A DNA stretch of 64,000 nt from positions 27,982,936-28,046,935 of the forward strand of contig NC_058195.1 of the NCBI RefSeq assembly GCF_907165205.1, in the 5' to 3' direction. Every line of letters begins with the position of its first letter. The first letter of the stretch is position 1. This document shows, piece after piece, positions 57,362 to 64,000 of the stretch. Position numbers and translations under genes: made by a program. This DNA comes from Coccinella septempunctata. Its lineage: Eukaryota; Arthropoda; Insecta; Coleoptera; Coccinellidae. Below the pieces are notes generated by a model. The model made no database searches. It was not told the origin of the DNA and was given only the letters and a program-made list of their open reading frames with translations.

Positions 57362-57686
57362 GGGCCAGATGGGTCAACTCCAACAGCTCAGCTCTCGATC
57401 TTTGGATGGTTGGTCCTAGGTCCAATATGCCCTCATCAAGAAGTCTGCTCAAGTGTGTCTCCTCAATACCATGCCACTCAAGAATCTGACCTTCAAAGCC
57501 TTCTCGAAAAATTCTGGGAACAAGAAGAAGTCAAGTCCACCTCCGTAAGTCACCTCACTGCTGACGAGCAGGAATGCTTCACTTCAAGACCACTCACTCT
57601 CGACTTCCTTCTGGACGATACATGGTAAGACTCCCATTAAAATCATGTTCTAATCTTTTGGGATCTTCCAGACAACGTGCCTTCCG

Positions 57687-59138
57687 ATGCCTCCAAGGAC
57701 AATTTCGCATTTCGAAGGAAACCAAGAATATTGCCAGCTCTACACGGACTTCCTCACTGAATACGAACGACTCAAACACATGAAGAAGGCTCCCTCAGAC
57801 ATCTCGCATCCCAGATACTATTTGCCGCATCATGGAATTCTCAAACCAGACATCTCCTCCACCAAATTGCGAGAAGTTTTCAATGGTTCCAGTCCCACCT
57901 CAACAGGCCTCTCACTGAACGACATCATGCACACAGGAGCGAAACTTCAGTTAGATGTCATTGATGTATTGTTCTGGGTACGTCGCTTTAAATTTGTGTT
58001 TTCCACAGACATCACGAAGATGTATAGACAGATCATGGTGCATCCAGACGATTGGGATCTCCAATGCATTCTCTGGCGAAACTCAGAAGATGAGATAGCG
58101 ACGTACCACCTCACCACCGTCACCTATGGAACCAAAGCTGCTCCTTTCTTGGCCATTCGAGTCCTCCTCCAGCTCATCGAAGATGAAGGTCACAAGTATT
58201 CACTCGCCATTCCACCACTCACCAAAGGTCGCTATGTTGATGATATCTATGGTGGTGCAGACACGAAAGAAGAACTCTCAGAAATCGCTCTAGACTTGAA
58301 AAACCTCTGCATGGCGGGCGGCCTCCCCTTAGCAAAGTGGCAATCGAACTCTCCTAGTACGCTCAAGATGGTAACCGAGGAAGAAATGATACCATTGCCG
58401 ATTTCATTTGACGACTGTCCTACTTCAACGAAACTTCTAGGCCTACTCTGGTATCCTCAAGAGGATTACTTCTCATTCAAGATCAACTCAAGCTCATCTG
58501 GGTCTATGGTAACTAAACGTACCATGTTATCTCATATTGCTCAATCCTTTGATCCACTTGGTTCAGTATCCCCTGTCACGATCAGGGCCAAAATGTTGTT
58601 GCAGGAACTTTGGCTCCAGAAACCGTTATGGGACGAACCACTGTCACCTCAACTCATAGAAAGATGGTGTAACATCAGAGAAGATCTAAAATCACTGGCC
58701 AGTGTACGTGCTCCTCGATGGGTAGGCACCCAAGAAAATGCTACCGTAGAACTTCACGGCTTCTCTGATGCTTCTCAATTTGCCATGGCAGCAGTCCTCT
58801 ATCTCGTAGTCCGCTCACCGTCCACAGGATCCAAAGTCACATTGCTCTGCTCGAAAACAAAAGTAACGCCTTTGAAACGCCTCACAATCCCGCGACTCGA
58901 ACTCACAGCATCTCTCATCCTGGCCAGGTTAACTAATTATGCTCATCGTGTTTTAGATACACAGATACACTCAACGACTTTGTGGACGGACTCAACAGTC
59001 TCTCTCTCTCTCGTGGATCACATCTCACCCAGCACGCTGGAAGGACTTTGTTCGAAACAGGGTAGAGCTCATCCAAGACCTAACTCCAACTGCGCAATGG
59101 AGATACGTTTCCGGCAAGGAAAATCCAGCGGACTGTGA
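57687..59138 (+). pseudogene. BEL/Pao reverse transcriptase and RNase H
   Basis: A 483-codon frame. RT shows YYLPHHGILKPD, LREVFNGSSPTSTGLSLND, FSTDITKMYRQI and the catalytic YVDDIYGG (about residues 185-192). RNase H follows with LHGFSDASQFAMAAVLYLV (about 347-365), IPRLELTASLILARL and LWTDSTVSL, which contain its acidic residues. The frame is intact across both domains but is cut from the protease upstream and from the integrase downstream by frameshifts at about 57690 and 59060. Leu is very often CTC. Confidence 0.85.
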
Positions 59139-59199
59139 TTCTCGTGGCTTCTCGTCATCTCAACTACTGAACAGCACTCTATGGTGGACGGGACCACCA

Positions 59200-60039
59200 T
59201 TGATTTCCAAGTCACCAGATTCCTGGCCCAATCGTCAGCCGGCAACGACAATTGACACCGAATCTGAAGCAAGACCCACCAAGAACCTCCTCACGGCCGT
59301 AACTCAAGACTACTCGTGGGATCTTATATACAGGTATTCTTCTCTCAATAAACTGTTAAGAATCACCTCTCTTTGTTTAAGAGTCCTCGCCCGACTCAGA
59401 CACTCCTCAAGTCTGAACTTCTCAACTCCGCTCACCTCAACTGATTTGGAAAAATCAAGGATCTATTGGATCAAGGCTACTCAACAAGTGTATTTTCCTC
59501 AAGAACTCAAGGCTCTTCAAAATGGCACTGCTCTGTCATCCTCACATGTGTTCAGTAGACTCACTGCGTTCATCGACCATGAAGGTGTTATTCGTGTAGG
59601 CGGACGAATCACCAACGCTCTCTTAGACCCAGATAGCAAGCATCCTGCAATAATTCCTCGAGTTTCTCAATTGACTTCTCTGATTATAGATTCAGCTCAC
59701 AAACGAACACTCCATGAAGGTACACAACTAAGACTGTCCACCATCCGACAACAATATTGGATCATTAGAAGAAGAGCCCCAGTGAAATCCCACATCCTGA
59801 AGTGTGTTATATGTGCAAGGCAAAGAGGTAAAAGAGCTCAACAACTCATGGGACAATTACCAGAACGAGGTGTCAGATCATCTCGTCCCTTTTTCATCAC
59901 CGACGAGCGAATACCTCTTTGTAAATGGCCATTAGGGCGAGTAATGACCATGCACCCAGGGTACCCTCCAGACCTCCACGTCCACTCTAACCCGACCAAT
60001 CTCGAAGAAAGCAATTCTACCAGTCAACTCTTCAGATGA
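59200..60039 (+). pseudogene. BEL/Pao integrase, core domain deleted
   Basis: The frame has the tether and zinc-binding part: VGGRITNALLDPDSKHPAIIP, HEGTQLRLSTIRQQYWI and HILKCVICARQRGK. Soon after RSSRPFF it jumps to WPLGRVMTMHPG, a block that normally lies after the catalytic core. The D,D-E core (about 200 residues) is missing, so integration cannot be catalysed by this copy. Confidence 0.75.
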
Positions 60040-60110
60040 AGCAACCAAGAAAGAATTTCAACCTCTCTAGTCATCTCGATAACTAACGCTGTTAGTTATG
60101 GCGGGCGGAA

Positions 60111-61999
60111 TGTTAAAAATTGAGCGAAGCCTCCCTCCGACCTCTCTCTAGTCTACGCTCCTGACCAGCTCCGGTGGCCGCGTATGGTACCCCGATTCGG
60201 CGGTGCGCTGGTTGAACGACGCAGCGGCCCCACTTTCCGTGTTTTTCAGAAGTGAAAAACCTACACATTTCCACATATTCTTAAGAATTCTCTTCGTTAG
60301 CTCTGTAGAAGTAACCTCTCTTTGCTTTCAATTGTGATTTTGTAACACCTCATTTTTAAGGTCACCTCTTTTAGTTGTTCTCAATTTTTCAGTCTTCTCG
60401 CACAATCCTGGTGCTAAATTGTTCTTCTCATAAGGTAAAGTACTCTCAGACTACTCAAAATTATTAATTACTCCATTTTCATGATAATTTCATTCTCATG
60501 AAATTCGTCCACGTGCAAGAGATTTCAGAATCTTGAAATAGACTCATAATCCTTGCTAACACCGCTCAACTGAAACGTCCACTCAAGACAACTCGAACCA
60601 TTGCCGTCTCAGAAATATATATTTTATTGTATTTCAAAATCATATAGATTTTCAGACTTCTCTAGATCTTCTCACATAAAAATGGGTATGTAGCACCAGG
60701 ATTGAAACTTCTCAAGTCCATCTCAATAAAAATGATTACTGATTCATTGTCTGCTCCTAATATTCCTTATTATTAGAATCAGTTTAATCATTTTTAAGAC
60801 AACTCTTATGATCACCTCGATGCACATATGACTAATTACTGTTGTTGAGTTTCAGATGAATGAATCCTCATATTCTCCAGGGTGGACCCTGGATGAAGCT
60901 GTTTTCTTCAGAACAGGATGTGAACACCTCAACTTTAGTTAAGCGATCAATGATATTGCTCGATACACCTCGACCTAGGCTCCACCCTGGAAAGTCTGCT
61001 CGAATACTCATGTCTACTCATTTGGTATGGTCTACTCTTTATAATATGTACTCTCATTGAGTCTTTTCTATATTCATTCATCGGACTCAACATACATGTT
61101 AGTTTTCTCAGCCTTCAGAACATCTCATAATCTACGATTAGAGATTTATTTAACTCAGTACTCTCATGACTTCTCTTAATTTATCAATTGTTTCTTCTGT
61201 TTTTCTGATGAACGTTCTAATCGTGCTTACTTGTAAGCAGTTCGTCTCTGTAAATGTTGAATTTATTGATAAATTTTTTGCACTCTTCAAGTTCATCTCA
61301 ATATATATGAATTATACTATGTTCTTCCCAGATTAATTATGATTGTCCTTTTCATTTAATTAATTATTAATGAACTTCTCACTTAATTAGAATTTATTGC
61401 CCTTCTCATATTATTTTTAATATTGTAGTGCTTCTCAAATTCATTAATTCTGTGCTTCTCATTCAACTTGTGCGACTCTTGTTCTGCTCATACTTACATT
61501 AACATTATTGATCAACTCAAATTTAATGTATCGATTTCTCGTTGATGATCAGACTTAGACATTGCAGTTTCACCTCTGGCCTATTTCTCTGTACTCTCGC
61601 GTCTTCTCTTTAAAATTCAGTATTCTAACCGTCGCGTTTTCTGATAGAATAAAGAGGCTCTCGCAATCAATTTTCAATTGATTGCTCTATCACTGTGTAA
61701 CCGTTGTGTTGATATTGAATTTATTGAACTCCTCAACGTCTAAGTCTGACATCAAGTGACTTCTCATTTGAACTGCTCTGGACCATCTCTTGTTTTTAGT
61801 TGGATATTGTCTCTCTGAGTTTATAGATGTGGTTAATATTAGTTACTTTTACTGTATTAGCTTCATGCAGGTGACATATTCATTTTATGATTGTGAACGA
61901 TACTCAATAAATGCTTTTATACCATCTCCAACTCAATTATCTTTTCATACAATCCACTACTCTTGAATTACAAAATCATAACACCCTCGATTTTGAACA
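60111..61999 (+). repeat. 3' LTR of BEL/Pao element
   Basis: It is 1889 bp and begins right after a purine tract. It matches the 5' LTR nearly base for base outside the MITE, with scattered substitutions and an 11-bp difference near 60941-60952. Confidence 0.9.
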
Positions 62000-62108
62000 T
62001 GCATGTATATCCCCAAAGTTATACACCGAAACATTGAATCATTCGTATATTGAATTGATGTGGCCGATACTTGGCAAAAATCCATAAGTGAACTAAAAAC
62101 AGAATTAC

Positions 62109-62221
62109 AATGATTTTCACTAACATCAGTTGAAAGTTTACCTTCACCCACCTGAAGATGCTAATGTGATAGCGAAACACGTCTCGCAGTTAGACAACTC
62201 ATATTAGTGAAAATTGTTGTA
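62109..62221 (+). other. Hairpin enclosing a hammerhead-like core
   Basis: TTTTCACTAA (62115-62124) pairs with TTAGTGAAAA (62206-62215), and AGTTG with CAACT further in. Inside lie CTGAAGA (62152-62158), a GCTA/TAGC hairpin (62160-62173) and GAAA. CUGANGA allows A at the variable place. No clear stem III was found. Probably a Penelope-type terminal fragment. Confidence 0.35.
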
Positions 62222-62436
62222 GTTTGAATCGAAGCAATAAAACTCCGTTCTAAAGTTCATCAACGACTGACTCTTTATTCATTCTAGAACAAGCAGTAGT
62301 ACAATTCCAGGTGACACTAAAAAAAACGGAGGGGAGCGCGCCAATTTTAAATGCTCGTTACAATAATCATAACAAAAATCATATAATTCTGCTTTTATTT
62401 ATATCGTTCATGATGAAAAACCTAGAAAATTTACTA
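62222..62436. other. No gene seen
   Basis: Short non-coding stretch between the hairpin and the LINE 3' end. Confidence 0.4.
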
Positions 62437-64000
62437 GAGTATTTATTTATTCATTTATTTATTAGCATTTAGGTTGCGAACAGTACCAATAAAGCTACCT
62501 ATAAAGCAACCACAAATTACAAAATATACATACAAGTCAAATTCACACTACATAATTGATCAGTGGTTTACTGTACAATAAGAAGAGAAAAAAAAAGTTT
62601 TTAATGAATTTTTTAAAACTCTCAAAGCCGTCCGAGAAAACGTCAGCACGGTCACTTAACCCGAGGGAGTCAAAAGCGGCCTGCATACGTATGATCGGAG
62701 AGTGCTGTCCTGTATTCGTTCTACGATAAGGGTTGTTGAATAGGCTTTTATCCCTAACATCGTGACCAGGTACTCTAAAACTGACTCTTGAAAGTAGGCA
62801 CGAAGAGTTGATGTGATGATTGATGATTTTATGGAGTGTACAGAGATCCATTACGGTTCGATCATTCTCGAGCTCCAAAATTTTAAATTTATATCTTAAA
62901 GGCTTGTAGTTTCGATCATCAATTTGAGTTTGTGTTTTAAAGGCCAAAAATTTCAAAAATTTATTCCGCACTCGTTGAATTCTGTTCTTATGAATATCAT
63001 ATTGTGGGGACCAGACTACAGTTGCAAATGAGAGCCTGCTATGAATAAAGGAATAGTACAGAGAAATAAGCACCTTAGGGCTATTGAAATCTTTACTATT
63101 TCTATTGATGAATCCAACCAACCTATTAGATGCATTAATTGTTTTTTCAATATGTGTTCTAAATGACCACTTCTCGTCAAGTGTAACCCCCAAGTCAACC
63201 ACCTCACTTGAGTATTTTACTGGCTCGTTATCAATTTCGTACGTGTAATTGATTTTATTAATATTTTTTGTAAATGAGATGGAAAAACATTTCGAGGGAT
63301 TCAATATCAAAAAGTTACGCCTACAAAATTCAGTCAAACGTTGTAAATCTTCCTGCATTCTAAAACAGTCCTCTATAGTCTTGATACGTAGGTAAACTTT
63401 CATATCATCCGCGTAGAGAAGTATCAGGCAATGATGGAAACAAGCTTTAATACTATTAATGTAGATAATGAAAAATAGTGGCCCGAGATGACTTCCCTGA
63501 GGCACACCCGAAGCTATGTCGAAAAACTCGGATCTATGACCCGCAACAGAGACATATCCGACTCTACCGGAGAGATACGATCTACACCACCTCAAAAGTG
63601 AACCACCCACACCCACCTCAGCAAGCATTTCCAAAAGTTTTTCGTGGTTAATTTTGTCAAAGGCCTTGCTGAAGTCGGTATATACCGCATCCACCTGGCC
63701 TCGGGCGTCAATATTTTCGACTATGTACTCGGAAAATGAGAGTAAGTTGGTAACCAGTGAACGACCTGGAAAAAAGCCATGCTGCTCTTCGATAATGAGA
63801 TTTTTAACGCTTGGCAGAAGACGGTTATAAATAATCTTCTCAAATATTTTACCGAAGACGCATAGCTTGCTGATTGGCCTATAATTCTGGACATCATCCC
63901 TCACGCCACTCTTATGAATAGGAGAGATCTCTGAAATCTTCCATTTCTCTGGAAAAACTCCAGTCCTAAGCGATAGGTTAAAAATAATTTTTAGTGGCTC
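62437..64000 (-). mobile_element. CR1/Jockey-like LINE, 3' part, runs off the window
   Basis: On the minus strand the element ends in an AAATAAATG-type simple tail (about 62437-62470). Its ORF2 occupies 63904-62543 and continues upstream, one frame over, beyond 64000: translation of 64000-63905 gives the pre-RT WKISEISPIHKSG block in line with it. The 5' part is outside the window. Confidence 0.8.
62543..63904 (-). CDS. LINE ORF2, reverse transcriptase part
   Basis: A 453-codon open frame. RT motifs are NYRPISKLCVFGKIFEKII (residues 7-25), EEQHGFFPGRSLVTNLLSF, VDAVYTDFSKAFDKINHEKLL, SGVPQGSHLGPLFFIIYIN and the catalytic YADDMKVYL (about 166-174). The C-terminal region (VDLGVTLDEKWSFRTHIEKTI, ATVVWSPQYDIHKNRIQRVRNKFLKFL, YRRTNTGQHSPIIRMQ) runs to a normal stop. 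It is the least damaged LINE reading frame here. The ATG given is not the true start, since the frame upstream belongs to the same protein with one shift. Confidence 0.85.
   Translation of the reverse strand: MRDDVQNYRPISKLCVFGKIFEKIIYNRLLPSVKNLIIEEQHGFFPGRSLVTNLLSFSEYIVENIDARGQVDAVYTDFSKAFDKINHEKLLEMLAEVGVGGSLLRWCRSYLSGRVGYVSVAGHRSEFFDIASGVPQGSHLGPLFFIIYINSIKACFHHCLILLYADDMKVYLRIKTIEDCFRMQEDLQRLTEFCRRNFLILNPSKCFSISFTKNINKINYTYEIDNEPVKYSSEVVDLGVTLDEKWSFRTHIEKTINASNRLVGFINRNSKDFNSPKVLISLYYSFIHSRLSFATVVWSPQYDIHKNRIQRVRNKFLKFLAFKTQTQIDDRNYKPLRYKFKILELENDRTVMDLCTLHKIINHHINSSCLLSRVSFRVPGHDVRDKSLFNNPYRRTNTGQHSPIIRMQAAFDSLGLSDRADVFSDGFESFKKFIKNFFFLFLLYSKPLINYVV

Larger units (their letters stand above)
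52056..61999 (+). mobile_element. BEL/Pao LTR retrotransposon with both LTRs
   Basis: LTRs start TGTTAAAAATTG and end GATTTTGAACA. TGCAT flanks the element on both sides (52051-52055, 62000-62004), the 5-bp duplication expected of an integrase. Between the LTRs are a primer-binding-type TTTGGTCCTTCGGG (55080), a LINE insert, gag remains, protease, RT-RNase H, part of integrase, and a purine tract GGCGGGCGGAA just before the 3' LTR. The integrase core is deleted and the gag region is broken, so it cannot move on its own. The LTRs are still very similar, so insertion is fairly recent. Confidence 0.9.

Overview
The window looks like insect nuclear DNA, most likely from a beetle and plausibly a ladybird (Coccinellidae). 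The evidence is AT-rich sequence, spliceosomal intron borders, a wide range of insect-type mobile elements, and one split gene for a bacterial-type SleB cell-wall hydrolase. Genes of this kind, gained from bacteria, have been reported in ladybird beetles. I see no rRNA, no functional tRNA and no CRISPR array.

The only probable host gene is this hydrolase. Its coding exons lie at 13102-13346 and 22160-22304 (129 residues, + strand). The 8.8 kb intron between them holds a Penelope-like element with inverted arms, a large palindromic MITE, and a 3.5 kb inverted-repeat element that carries a LINE. A further, non-coding or signal-peptide exon is implied upstream by a splice acceptor at 13095.

Nearly everything else is mobile DNA, much of it nested so that the order of insertion can be read. 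1-6 kb: a repeat (C1) was entered by a CCC-ended TIR element (A1), which was entered by a second C repeat, which in turn holds a TTAA MITE and a second CCC-ended element (B1). 7-12 kb: two palindromic elements, then a decayed LINE on the minus strand split by a 356-bp MITE. 23.5-25.2 kb: a Penelope-like GIY-YIG fragment inside two sets of inverted repeats. 25.3-41.1 kb: an R4/Dong-type retrotransposon, split first by B2 (itself split by a 5.2 kb LINE) and again by a 3.9 kb LINE, with its endonuclease end duplicated in tandem. 42.8-51.8 kb: remains of a THAP/DDE transposase and a convergent SWIM-YqaJ nuclease, broken up by A2, a LINE tail and a repeat-armed element. 52.06-62.00 kb: a complete-ended BEL/Pao LTR element with a 5-bp target duplication, a MITE in one LTR only, a LINE insertion and a deleted integrase core. 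62.4 kb to the end: a LINE on the minus strand that runs off the window.

Points most worth follow-up: the transferred hydrolase with its transposon-filled intron; two element families (A and B) with related CCC/AGCACA termini and variable 2-bp target duplications, one of which carries a tRNA-like Pol III module; and a set of hammerhead-ribozyme-like motifs (CUGANGA, hairpin, GAAA), several of them in Penelope-type arms. Family names rest on motifs read by eye; no database search was possible.
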